Shown here one piece after another: positions 37,335-48,876 of a DNA stretch of 64,000 nt. How positions within the stretch are numbered: position 1 is the first letter of the stretch; each line of letters starts with the position of its first letter. Where the stretch lies: positions 32,150,629 to 32,214,628 of the forward strand of contig JAPTHN010000011.1 of the NCBI GenBank assembly GCA_026936325.1, read 5' to 3'. Made by a program: the position numbers and the translations under genes. Source of the stretch: Platynereis dumerilii (Eukaryota > Annelida > Polychaeta > Phyllodocida > Nereididae). The notes beneath the pieces were generated by a model. That model was not told the origin of the DNA. It did not search any database and saw only the letters and a list, made by a program, of their open reading frames with translations.

Positions 37335-37464
37335 TGGGTGGAGGCAGTATATCCCTGGTATAGTCACCCTCAATCCATATATGCCGTTGACCCTTCGGGT
37401 CTCGGGACTATAGGCCTACTGGATCTTGAGTGACTGTACCAGGGATATACTGCCTCCACCCATG
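37335..37464. mobile_element. Hairpin MITE, ~130 bp
   Basis: TATGGGTGGAGGCAGTATAT on the left and ATATACTGCCTCCACCCATG on the right, extending inward (CCCTGGTATAGTCAC / GTGACTGTACCAGGG). It lies a few bases from the right TA of the mariner-like element. Confidence 0.75.
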
Positions 37465-37887
37465 GCATAATCGCATAATATAGTATAGTGGTCAGTGCGA
37501 GGAAACACCACAAAGAACCGGCAGTGTAATGACTGAGATCACTGATTTGGGTAGTTGATGAATAATGAGACAGTTTGAATAATCAATACACAATTAAATA
37601 AACGATTACATGACAAGTAAAATCAATGAAGGGGAAGGCATCTCTGAAGCAATTGAACCAACGGATTGAAATATACAATTAAACAAAATAAAAATAAATA
37701 TCTAGTCATGTGTATTGTTGTAAATTTTATCAAAGTCACATTGTGTAATCCAACATGATATTGTCATTCTAAAATTATTATGCATTAATTGATAAACTAA
37801 ACCAAAACTTGCATTTGTTACGACCATTCTGATATCTATAATATTTAGCAACAAGTACTTATTTATTAATCTACTATCTCATTCCAG
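37465..37887. other. Intron tail before the cGLR exon
   Basis: AT-rich. Ends in the acceptor CTATCTCATTCCAG. Confidence 0.5.
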
Positions 37888-39565
37888 GTTGTTGTGGGTC
37901 GAAGCTGCATTTTCTTCTGAAGGCGGAACATTACAAAACCTTACGACTCTGTCAGATCATATCAGTGTTGAACAGCCACCATCTTTTCCCAATCATCACA
38001 ATTTCTTTGAAGGAGTATTAAACATACGCTCACACATTATGCCTGTGGTTTTGTCAAGACACCCAAAATTGTGTCAAACAATTTTAGATATCATCAGAGT
38101 GTTGACATCTCAATCAAACACATCTGTTTGTGATCGTCTAAACACTGCCGTGTTGAATTCATCTTATTACGTCACACCTTTTGGCATGGATTTGCTGAAC
38201 CTGACCATGCAGGAATCTTGCCGCCTTACGGAACTCAACATGTCATCACTGCAATGGCTTCAGAATTCAGGGATGATGCAAGGTAAACACCATGAGGCTT
38301 ATCTGAAAGTACTGCTCTCAGCTTGCAAAGAAGAAGAAACTGTTCGAAAACTTTCAAAGGAGAATCACTGGCTGGAACTGCTTCTTGAGTGCTACATTAT
38401 TCCGGCAAATTTGAGAGAACTTGGAGGCAAATTGACCAACATACTTTATGGCACCATTGAGAGGTGCCTGGAAATGAAACAGCTGGTCAACTGTTTATTC
38501 TTTGCTTCACATCAACCGGACATGCTGGATGATCATGTACTCAAGCAAGTGTTCGAACTACCAATGCCGCAAAACACATTCAGAAGAGGACCTCTGCATT
38601 TGGCAGTTTCATTACTGCATGACCAAATCACACTTGACAGATTGCCATCAGGCCTGATTTCAAAGCAAACCAGAGACCTTCATGGGTGCACTCCTCTACA
38701 CATAGCGCACTTGCACCAAAATCATGCAGCAATCGAGTTGCTGAAAAATTATGGAGCAGACACCGAACCTGTAGACCATTTTGGCTTGACACCATTACAC
38801 CTGCATTCCCGCCTTTACCCAAATGGTCCCTCCAAATCTTTTGATATGGAATCTTGCATGGATGCAAAATACCGTCAGCTTTGCTCTGCAGTCATGACTG
38901 CTGAATATGGTGTCTTGGACAAACTGAAGCCATTGCTTATTATTTCACCTTCGGAAGCTGATGCTCTGACTGATGAGATAGAGCTTCTTTTTCGGCGGCT
39001 ACTGAAGGGAACGCTGTTTGAGCAAACTGAAGTTTCAACTGCTGGAAGTGTGAGAGAGAAGTTGAAAGCTGGACGTCTAGATGAAATAGACGTTCAATTA
39101 CGGTTGAAAAATGCAGCTTGTAATAACGGGCTTAGTCCCATTGAATACTATTGCAAATTGATACATCTTTCCGAATTCCTTGAGAAATTCATGGACACTC
39201 TCTGCACCAGATTGCACATGATAAGTTGGAGTGGGATCAATCTGCGAATGATATCCTCTGCTAAGGAAAATCCCTGGAAATTGTTGCGCGAAGGATATGG
39301 CCCTTGTAGTGGAGTGGCAATATCTGTAGATATTGTGCCCATCTATTGCCCACCAGACAAAGAGGAGGCTGCTATATTTGAACATAAGTTAGCAGACATA
39401 ATCGATGGAGCGCCCCCTCACTCCAGAAGATGGATCTCAAAATGGAAAAGGTTTCACCATAAGTCACCGCCACAGAAGACTACATTCGTTTTGGAGTGGG
39501 ATATACTGGACAGCCTCCCAACCTTTTATCGCCTTGGGGTTACAGTGGCAAAGGCTCTTGTCCAG
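37888..39565 (+). CDS. Ankyrin-cGAS-like receptor exon (cGLR / Mab-21 nucleotidyltransferase core)
   Basis: A 1678-bp exon, phase 2 in and phase 0 out (GTCCAG|GTAAAT). Numbering the codon at 37889 as 1: residues 1-230 are helical; 232-312 hold ankyrin repeats (GPLHLAV at 234, CTPLHIA and NYGADTEP, then GLTPLHLH ending at 306). From about 365 comes a nucleotidyltransferase core: helix ADALTDEIELLFRRLLKG, then GSVREKLKAGRLDEIDV with GS at 386-387, E399 and D401, and ISVDIV with D481. Human cGAS, as I recall it, has GSYYEHVKISAPNEFDV with the same GS-to-E spacing and its third aspartate in ISVDI. All three metal ligands are present, so the enzyme could be active; cGLRs make cyclic dinucleotides for STING-type signalling. 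The later part of the fold is downstream of this exon and not seen. Confidence 0.85.
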
Positions 39566-39664
39566 GTAAATAGGATCATCATCATGAATGAACAGAATTG
39601 CTAACAAATATTCCTTATTGTCTTGGTTTTCTATTATCATTTTTATTATATCATAATCATTATT
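39566..39664. other. Start of the next intron
   Basis: Donor GTAAAT, then ~100 bp of ordinary AT-rich sequence before the nested element array begins. No further host exon was recognised to 64000. Confidence 0.6.
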
Positions 39665-39717
39665 AAACTTCACCTATACCATAGGTGAAGTTTCTTATTT
39701 TCGTAAATATTATTATT
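39665..39717 (+). mobile_element. Family D 5' end, orphan
   Basis: Palindrome AAACTTCACC..GGTGAAGTTT at 39665-39693, then TCTTATTTTCG and a TTATTATT tract into which a family A copy is inserted. No matching body or 3' end in the window. Confidence 0.7.
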
Positions 39718-39765
39718 AGCATTCACCATCATAATGGTGAATGCTATTATTTTTGTAGATTTTTT
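39718..39765 (+). mobile_element. Family A 5' end, orphan (A1)
   Basis: Palindrome AGCATTCACC..GGTGAATGCT at 39718-39745, then ATTATTTTTGTAGATTTTTT interrupted by the next copy. Confidence 0.75.
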
Positions 39766-41167
39766 AGCATTCACCACCACTGTGGTGAATGCTATTATTA
39801 TTGTAGATTTTTTTTTTTTTATTTTTCCGTCACTTTTGGTTGAGTTCAGGGTTGTCCTTTTGTGGATGGATAGTGCTAGGTGAGATATTATGATCCCCCA
39901 AATTTTTTTGACCTTGACCTATTTTTCAAGGACAGAGGTCACTTCAAAGTTGGTATTTTTGGAGTGCTAACTTCTAAACTAATAAAGATAGAAATGTCTG
40001 GATTTCACAGATATATTACCCATCACTAGTACAAACAATATCAACCATCAAATTTGTAATTTTCGAAAAGGGGTATTTACCCCAACCCATTTAGTAGTTT
40101 ACCCTTTGCCGTTCTTCTTCTCAGAAACCGGATATGGTAGGATGATTCTGACAACTGAATTGTGTTGCTAAAAGATAGTTCTAGTGCTGCAGCAACTTTT
40201 ATATTTGATCACTGAAGGGGTTTTTGAGATATTGAACTTTCAAATTTTGATAATTTCACCAAAAATTTAAAATGTTTAAAATTTTGAGTTTGAATGAAGG
40301 GAAATTCTTGAAACTTTATATGGAAATAGCCTAATGCATAAAAAAGTATGTTGCAAAAAATGAATGACCTTGACCTTGATTTCAGAATTGTCATTTTTAT
40401 AAATTTGGTCAATTTGCTACAGATGAGGTTCCAGCTAACTTCTAAACTAATAAAGATAGAAATGTCTAGATTTCAATGTATCATTACTTATCATAAGCAT
40501 AAGCAATATCAATCATCAAGTTTGTCATTTTCGAAAAGGGGTAATTACCCCAACCCATTTAGTAGTTTACCCTTTGCCGTTCTTCTTCTCAGAAACCGGA
40601 AATGGTAGGATGATTCTGACAACTGAGTTGTGTTGCTTAAAGATAGTTCTAGTGCTGCAGCAACTTTCATATTTGATCACTCAAGGGGTTTTTGAGATAT
40701 TGAACTTTCAAATTTTGATAATTTCACTGAAAATTTAAAATGTTGAAAATTTTTGAGTTTGAATGAAGGGAAATTCTTGAAACTTTATATGGTAATAGCC
40801 TAATGCCTAAAAGAGGATGTTATGAGAAATGAATGACCTTGACCTTGATTTCAGAATTGTCATTTTTATAAATTTGGCCAATTTGCTTCAGATGTGGTTC
40901 CAGCAAACTTCTAAACTAATAAAGATAGAAATGTCTGAATTTCAATGTATCATTACTCTTCATAAGGATAAGCAATATCAATCATCAAGTTTGTCATGGT
41001 CCAGCAGTATTTCATTTGTGGATAACGGACTTTGTTTTGGAGATATTCAACTTTCAATTTCCATAGATTTTCAATTTTTTGGTATCCGTTGTGGGTGGCA
41101 AAATAAAGCACTGCTAGCACTGTGACAGGTAAGTGTCACAATTGCTGTTAGATGTATCACATGTATG

Positions 41168-41388
41168 AAGTCAATATGGAGTCAATATGAAGTCAATATG
41201 AAGTCAATATGAAGGCAATATGAAGTCAATATGAAGTCAATATGAAGTCAATATGAAGTCAATATGAAGTCAATATGGAGTCAATGTGAAGTCAATGTAA
41301 AGTCAATGTGAAGTCAATGTAAAGTCAATGTAAAGTCAATATGAAGTCAATATGAAGTCAATATAAAGTCAATTTCAAGTCATCTCAT
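41168..41388 (+). repeat. 11-bp minisatellite in A2
   Basis: About 20 copies of GAAGTCAATAT with TGTAAAGTCAA variants. Confidence 0.9.
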
Positions 41389-41600
41389 TTCATTGATCAT
41401 TTCATTGATCATTTCATTATAATTTCAGTTCATTGATCATTTCATTGATCATTTCATTGATCATTTCATTGATCATTTCATTATAATTTCATTTCATTGA
41501 TCATTTCATTATAATTTCATTTCATTGATCATTTCATTGATCCTTTCATTGATCATTTCATTGAGCATTTCATTGATCATTTCATTGATAATTTCATTTG
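41388..41600 (+). repeat. 12-bp minisatellite in A2
   Basis: Runs of ATTTCATTGATC with interspersed ATTATAATTTC units. Similar arrays in the other family A copies. Confidence 0.9.
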
Positions 41601-41658
41601 AGTGATAAAATGGTGAATGCTCATTCCCAGTTGTACTGGGAATATCTAATGTCTAGTT

Positions 41659-43091
41659 AGCATTCACCACCACTGTGGTGAATGCTATTATTATTGTAGA
41701 TTTTTTTATTATTATTTTTCCGTCATTTTCGGTTGAGTTCAGGGTTGTCCTTTTGTGGATGGATAGTACTAGGTGAGATATTATGATCCCCAAATTTTTT
41801 TTGACCTTGACCTATTTTTCAAGGTCAGAGGTCACTTCAAAGTTGGCATTTTTGGAGTGCTAACTTCTAAACTAATAAAGATAGAAATGTCTGGATTTCA
41901 CTGTTATGTAACCCATCACTGGTACAAACCATATCAACCATCAAATTTGTCATTTTCGAAAAGGGGTAATTACCCCAACCCATTTAGTAGTTTACCCTTT
42001 GCTGTTCTTCTCCTCAGAAACCGGAAATGGTAGGATGATTCTGACAAATGGATTGTGTTGCCAAAAGATAGTTCTAGTGCAGCAGCAACTTTCATATTGA
42101 TCACTGAAGGGGTTAATGAGATATTGAAATTTCAAATTTTGATGATTTCACCCAAAATTTAAAATGTTGAAAATTTTGAGTTTGAATGAAAGGAAATTTG
42201 TGAAACTTTATATGGAAATAGCCTAATGCATAAAAAAGTATGTTGCAAAAAATGAATGACCTTGACCTTGATTTCAGAATTGTCATTTTTTTAAATTTGG
42301 TCAATTTGCTACAGATGAGGTTCCAGCTAACTTCTAAACTAATAAAGATAGAAATGTCCGGATTGCAATGTATCATTACTTATCATAAGCATAAGCAATA
42401 TCAATCATCAAGTTTGTCATTTTCGAAAAGGGGTAATTACCCCAACCCATTTAGTAGTTTACCTTTTGCCGTTCTTCTTCTCAGAAACCAGAAATGGCAG
42501 GATGATTCTAACAGCTTGATTGTGTAGCCAAAAGATAGTTCTAGTGCAGCAGCAACTTTCATATTGATCACTCAAGGGGTTTTTGAGATATCAAACTTTC
42601 AAATTTGAATTATTTCACCAAAAATTTAAAATCTTGAAATTTTTCAGTTTGAATGGAGGGAATTTGTGAAACTTAACATGGTGATATCCTGACGCATAGA
42701 AAGGCATGTTACAGGAAATTAATGACCTTGACCTTGATTTGAAAATTGTCATTTTTATAAATTTGTTAAATTTGCTATAGATATTTCATACTTCATTGGA
42801 TTGAACATTTAATTTTAATTTCATTTCACTGATCATATCATTCATCATATCATTCATCATATCATTGATCATTTCATTGATCATTTCATTGATCATTTCA
42901 TTGATCATTTCATTTTAATTTCATTTCATTTTAATTCCATTTCATTGATCATTTCATTGATCATTTCATTGATCATTTCATTGATCATTTCATTGATCAT
43001 TTCATAGATCATTTCATAGATCATTTCATTGATCATTTCATAAATTGGTGAATGCTCATTCCCAGTCGCACTGGGAATATCTAATGTCTAG
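41659..43091 (+). mobile_element. Family A copy (A3), directly after A2
   Basis: The palindrome starts two bases (TT) after the CTAG of A2. Core, only the 12-bp minisatellite (42840-43040), 3' half-palindrome TTGGTGAATGCT, hairpin with one change (CCCAGTCGCACTGGG), CTAG 43088-43091. The 11-bp array is missing. Confidence 0.85.
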
Positions 43092-43109
43092 TTTATTATT
43101 ATTTTTATT

Positions 43110-43173
43110 AGCATTCACCATCATAATGGTGAATGCTATTATTTTTGTAGATTTTTTTATTATTTTCATTATT
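43110..43173 (+). mobile_element. Family A 5' end, orphan (A4)
   Basis: Palindrome at 43110-43137, then a T-rich tract ending TTATT, where A5 is inserted. Confidence 0.75.
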
Positions 43174-45065
43174 AGCATTCACCACCACTGTGGTGAATGC
43201 TATTATTATTGTAGATTTTTTTATTTTTATTTTTCCATCATTTTCGGTTGAGTTCAGGGTTGTCCTTTAGTGGATGGATAGTACTAGGTGAGATATTATG
43301 ATCCCCAAAATTTTTTTGACCTTGACCTATTTTTCAAGGACAGAGGTCACTTCAAAGTTGGCATTTTTGGAGTGCTAACTTCTAAACTAATGAAGATAGA
43401 AATGTCTGGATTTCACTGTTATATTACCCATCACTAGTACAAACAATATCAACCATCAAATTGTAATTTTCGAAAAGGGGTAATTACCCCAACCCATTTA
43501 GTGGTTTACCCTTTGCCGTTCTTCTTCTCAGAAACCGGATATGGTAGGATGATTCTGACAACTGAATTGTGTTGCTTAAAGATAGTTCTAGTGCTGCAGC
43601 AACTTTTATATTTGATCACTCAAGGGGTTTTTGAGATATTGAACTTTCAAATTTTAATAATTTCACCAAAAATTTAAAATGTTTAAAATTTTGAGTTTGA
43701 ATGAAGGGAAATTTTTGAAACTTTATATGGAAATAGCCTAATGCATAAAAAAGTATGTTGCAAAAAATGAATGACCTTGACCTTGATTTCAGAATTGTCA
43801 TTTTTATAAATTTGGTCAATTTGCTACAGATGAGGTTCCAGCTAACTTCTAAACTAATAAAGATAGAAATGTCTGGATTTCAATGTATCATTACTGATCA
43901 TAAGCATAAGCAATATCAATCATCAAGTTTGTCATTTTCGAAAAGGGGTAATTACCCCAACCCATTTAGTAGTTTACCCTTTGCCGTTCTTCTTCTCAGA
44001 AACCGGAAATGGTAGGATGATTCTGACAACTGAATTGTGTTGCTAAAAGATAGTTCTAGTGCTGCAGCAACTTTCATATTTGATCACTCAAGGGGTTTTT
44101 GAGATATTGAACTTTAAAATTTTGATAATTTCACCAAAATTTAAAATGTTGAAAATTTTGGGTGTGAATGAAGGGAAATTCTTGAAACTTTATATAGTAA
44201 TAGCCTAATGCCTAAAAGAGGATGTTATGAGAAATGAATGACCTTGACCTTGATTTCAAAATTGTCATTTTTATAAATTTGGCCAATTTGCTTCAGATGT
44301 GGTTCCAGCAAACTTCTAAACTAATAAAGATAGAAATGTCTGGATTTCAATGTATCATTACTCATCATAAGGATAAGCAATATCAATCATCAAGTTTTGT
44401 ATGGTCCAGCAGTATTTCATTTGTGGATAACGGACTTTGTTTTGGAGATATTCAACTTTCAATTTCCATAGATTTTCAATTTTTTGGTATCCGTTGCGGG
44501 TGGCAAAATAAAGCACTGCTAGCACTGTGACAGGTAAGTGTCACAATTGCTGTTAGATGTATCACATGTATGAAGTCAATACGAAGTCAATACGAAGTCA
44601 ATATGAAGTCAATATGAAGTCAATATGAAGTTAATATGAAGTCAATATGAAGTCAATATGAAGTCAATGTAAAGTCAATGTAAAGTCAATGTAAAGTCAA
44701 TATGAATTCAATATAAAGTCAATTTCAAGTCATTTCATTATAATTTCATTTCATTGATCATTTCATTGATCATCTCATTATAATTTCATTTCATTATAAT
44801 TTCATTTCATTGATCATTTCATCGATCATTTCATTATAATTTCATTTCATTGATCATTTCATTTCATTGATCATTTCATTGATCATTTCATTTTAATTCC
44901 ATTTCATTTTAATTCCATTTCATTTTAATTCCATTTCATTGATCATTTCATTTTAATTCCATTTCATTGATCATTTCATTGATCATTTCATTGATCATTT
45001 CATTGATCATTTCATAAATTGGTGAATGCTCATTCCCAGTTGCACTGGGAATATCAAATGTCTAG
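43174..45065 (+). mobile_element. Family A full copy (A5)
   Basis: Palindrome 43174-43201. Very similar to A2 throughout, with 11-bp (44568-44735) and 12-bp (44736-45013) arrays, hairpin CCCAGTTGCACTGGG, CTAG 45062-45065. Confidence 0.85.
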
Positions 45066-45073
45066 TTATTTTT

Positions 45074-46490
45074 AGCATTCACCATCACTATGGTGAATGC
45101 TATTATTTTTGTAGATTTTTTATTTTTTATTTTTCCGTCATTTTCAGTTGAGTTCAGGGTTGTCCTTTGGTGGTTGGATAGTGCTAGGTGAGATATTATG
45201 ATCCCCCAAATTTTTTTGACCTTGACCTATTTTTCAAGGTCAGAGGTCACGTCAAAGTTGAGATTTTTAAAGGGCTAACTTCAAAACTAATGAAGATAGA
45301 GAGGTCTGGATTCAGTGTTATGTAACGCATCAATAGCTTGAACAACATCAAAAAAAACATTATTCAATTTCATAAAGGGGTAATTACCCCAACTGATTAA
45401 ATTGACAAAACACTAATTTTTTTGCCGGACTTCTTCTCAGAAACTGCAAATGGTAGGATGATGCTGACAAGTGTATTATGTTCCCTAGAGATGGGTCCAT
45501 GGTAAGTGGTATTTCATTTTTGGATAACACACTTTGTTTTGGACATATTCAACTTTCAATTTCCATAGATTTTCAATTTTTTGGTATCCGTTGCGGCTGG
45601 CAAAATAAAGCACAGCTAGCACCGTCCCAGGTAGTTGTCACAATTGCTGTTAGATGTGTCACATGTATGAAGTCAATATGAAGTCAATATGAAGTCAATG
45701 GAAGTCAATATGAAGTCAATATGAAGTCAATATGAAGTCAATATGAAGTCAATAAAGTCAATACAAAGTCATTTCATTATAATTTCATTTTGAGTCAATT
45801 TCATTGATCATTTCATTGATCATTTCATTGATCATTTCATTGATCATTTCATTGATCATTTCATTTGACTGATGAAATGGTGAATGCTCATTCCCAGTTG
45901 CACTGTAGTATTTCATTTTTGGATCACTCACTTTGTTTTGGAAATATTCAACTTTCAATTTCCATAGATTTTCAATTTTTTGGTATCTGTTGCGGCTGGC
46001 AAAATAAAGCACAGCTAGCACCGTGACAAGTAAGTGTCACAATTGCTGTTTGATGTATCACATGTATGAAGTCAATATGAAGTCAATATGAAGTCAATAT
46101 GAAGTCAATATGAAGTCAATATGAAGTCAATGTGAAGTCAATGTGAAGTCAATGTGAAGTCAATGTGAAGTCAATGTGAAGTAAATATGAAGTCAATGTG
46201 AAGTCAATGTGAAGTCAATGTAAAGTGAGTATGAAGTCAGTATAAAGTCAATTTAAAGTCATTTCATTATAATTTCATTTCATTGATCATTTCATTGTAA
46301 TTTCATTTCATTATAATTTCATTTTATTGATCATTTCAATGATCATTTCATTATAATTTCATTTCATTGATCATTTCATTGATCATTTCATTATAATTTC
46401 ATTTCATTGATCATTTCATTGATCATTTCGTTTGAGTGATAAAATGGTGAATGCTCATTCCCAGTTGCACTGGGAATATCTAATGTCTAG
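45074..46490 (+). mobile_element. Family A composite copy (A6) with internal junction
   Basis: Palindrome 45074-45101, one core, short 11-bp and 12-bp arrays, then a 3' end that stops inside its hairpin at about 45904 (CCCAGTTGCACTG) and jumps to internal core text (TAGTATTTCATTTTTGGAT). Longer arrays follow and a complete 3' end with CTAG at 46487-46490. It looks like two copies joined by recombination or a replication switch. Confidence 0.75.
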
Positions 46491-46492
46491 TT

Positions 46493-46760
46493 AGCATTCA
46501 CCATCATTATGGTGAATGCTATTATTTTTGTAGATTTTTTTATTAGCATTCACCACCACTATGGTGAATGCTATTATTTTTGTAGATTTTTTTATTTTTA
46601 TTATTATGATTCGACATAAATGGAGAATCATCTTATTTTCTTTTATTTTATTATAAATCGACCCATCGGGAGATTTATCTTGTTTTCTTTGATTTTATTA
46701 TTATTATTATAAATCGACTCTAAGGAGATTTATATTGTTTTCTTTGATATTATTATTATT
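46493..46760 (+). mobile_element. Stack of five 5' palindromes (A7, A8, B1, B2, B3)
   Basis: In 268 bp: family A palindromes at 46493-46520 and 46544-46571, then family B palindromes at 46606-46631 (ATGATTCGAC type), 46653-46678 and 46709-46733 (ATAAATCGAC type). Each is followed by only 20-40 bp of T/TTA-rich tract before the next. A sixth at 46761 starts a full copy. Confidence 0.85.
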
Positions 46761-46799
46761 ATAAATCGACTCTAAGGAGATTTATATTGTTTTCTTTGA

Positions 46800-46839
<40 letters not shown>

Positions 46840-48794
46840 TGGCCATTTTTATCCAGTCAGTTTTTGTCATAGAGACTTGAAATTTTGTACATAGGTAGTC
46901 CTTGGTAAGTACTTTCATTTTTTGTGAAAATGGTTGACCTTGACCTTGAACTCAAGGTCACAGGTCATCTCAAAGTCAAATTTTTCAAAATTTCAAAGTG
47001 GATTATCTCTTTTAATATCATTGTTAGAATATTAAGACTTGGTAATCTTTATATGAACATGTGTTGCTACATTTTTGGCCTATATCGTTTATTGGGAGAT
47101 GAGGGTAAAGGGGTATTTACCCCCTTCTGACAAAAACCAGTTGCTCATGTTTTCAGAGAAAACTATAATGGCTAGAGGCTCAGTTTTTGCTGTAATTGAT
47201 AGCCTGACTACTCATTCATGGTAAGACACCTTTTATATTTTGATCAAACAAGGGGTTTTTGAGTTATGGGATTTTCAAAAATGGGTGTTTTGTCCAAAAA
47301 GTGAAAACATTTTTTAACTTTGGTTTGAAAGGAGGGAATTTCATGAAACTTGGTGTGTATATAGTATTCATGAATTACAGTCACATTATGGAATAAAAAT
47401 GACGTTTTGGGGGAAATTACCCCAAAAGGGGTAATTGACTCTAACTTGTGATTAACATGGGCGAATTTCTCCAAATTTTGCAGAAGTCCAGTATATTGAC
47501 ATGGGGACATAATGCAAGTATGATTTTGATGTCAAGGGGTAATTTACCCCCTTATTCTGGATCGAAAGGGGTGAATATGTGTTTTGACCAGTTATTGTGT
47601 ATTGAATGATACAATAGGCATCGTTTGAGACTTTCCTTCGTGCTGTGGATGTTCCTGGATAAAAATTGTCGTTTTTAGGTAATTACCCCAAAAAGGGGTA
47701 AAAAGTCATAACTTTTGATTGACTTGGACGATTTTCTCCAAATTTTGCACATGTTTAGTATCTTGACATGTGGACATAATGCAAGTACGATTTTGATGTC
47801 ATGGGGTAATTTACCCCCATATTCAAGATCGAAAGGGGTGAATATGTGTTTTGAGCAGTTCTTATCTTTGCAATGGTATAATAGGCATCGGTTGGGACTT
47901 AACTTCACAATACAGATGTCCTTAGGTGAAAATTGTCATTTTAAGGTAATTACCCCCAAAAAGGGGTAAATATTCATAACTTTTGACTGGCTTGGACGTT
48001 TTCCTTCAAATTTTGCACAAGTTTAGTATCTTGACATGGGCACATAATGCAAGTATGATTTTGATGTCATGGGTTAATTTACCCCCATATTCTGGATTGA
48101 AAGGGCGAATATGTGTTTTGAGCAGTTCTTATCTTTGCAATGGTATAATAGGCATCGGTTGGGACTTTACTTCACACCATTTTTGTTTTTGGGTTAAAAT
48201 TGCCGTTTTTAGATAATTACCCCCAAAAAGAGGTAAATATTCATAACTTTTGATTGACTTGGACGATTTTCTTCAAATTTTGCACAGGTTTAGTATCTTG
48301 ACATGGGGACATAATGCAAGTACGATATGGATGTCATGGGGTTATTTACCCCCATATTCCAGATCGAAGGGGGTGAATATGTGTTTTGAGCAGTTCTTAT
48401 CTTTGCAATGGTACAACAGGCATCGGTTGGGACTTTACTTCACAACATTGATGTTTTTGGGTTAAAATTGCCGTTTTTAGGTGTTTACCCCAAAAAAGGG
48501 GTAAATATTCATAACTTTTGATTGACTTGGACGATTTTCTTCAAATTTTGCACAGGTTTAGTATCTTGACAGGGGGACATAATTCAAGTTTGACTTTGAT
48601 GTCATGGGGTAATTTACCCTCAAAATCAATGCCAAAAGGGATGAACAAGTATTTTGAGCAGTTTTTGTGTTTTCAATGGTATATTTGGTTATGTGTTTCC
48701 ATTGATTTTTCGTATGAATTGTTCAATCTTTTGCCTGCAAGCCCACGTATTCCATGTCGATTTATTCCCTACCTTTTCAAAGGTTGACTGCTAG
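46761..48794 (+). mobile_element. Family B full copy (B4)
   Basis: Palindrome 46761-46785, (ATT)n to 46849, an inverted AGGTCA block at 46935-46967, then about five ~267-bp core repeats. Each repeat has TAATTACCCC..GGGGTAAAT and GGGGTAATTTACCCCC palindromes. GTCGATTTAT at 48759, hairpin ACCTTTTCAAAGGT, CTAG 48791-48794. Confidence 0.85.
46935..46967. promoter_or_regulatory. Nuclear-receptor-like half-site cluster
   Basis: TGACCTTGACCTTGA followed by ACTCAAGGTCACAGGTCA: TGACCTTGA/TCAAGGTCA is a 9-bp inverted repeat around AC, and AGGTCA-C-AGGTCA is a direct repeat with spacer 1. The half-site TCAAGGTCA is the known ERR/FTZ-F1 type, and DR1 is bound by HNF4/RXR-type receptors. Same block at 48973, 50869, 52845, 54802 and 58663. 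Function is inference only; it may be structural. Confidence 0.3.
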
Positions 48795-48796
48795 TT

Positions 48797-48836
48797 ATGA
48801 TTCGACCTATCGGGAGAATCATCTTGTTTTCTTTGA

Positions 48837-48876
<40 letters not shown>

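Larger units (their letters stand above)
39766..41656 (+). mobile_element. Family A full copy (A2)
   Basis: 5' palindrome 39766-39793. Core repeats of ~470 bp (TGACCTTGACCTTGATTTCA near 40363 and 40835) carry CGAAAAGGGGTAATTACC. Then an 11-bp array (GAAGTCAATAT) at 41168-41388, a 12-bp array (ATTTCATTGATC) at 41388-41600, GGTGAATGCT at 41622, hairpin CCCAG..CTGGG, and CTAG at 41653-41656. Confidence 0.85.

Noticed and set aside
41168-41600. Regular short repeats resembling a CRISPR array
   Set aside because: 11- and 12-bp units with no unique spacers, within a eukaryotic element; plain minisatellites.
40348-45681. Repeated 67-98 codon frames (MNDLDLDF.., MTKFIKMTIL..)
   Set aside because: They recur only as parts of the family A core repeat on both strands; transposon sequence, not genes.
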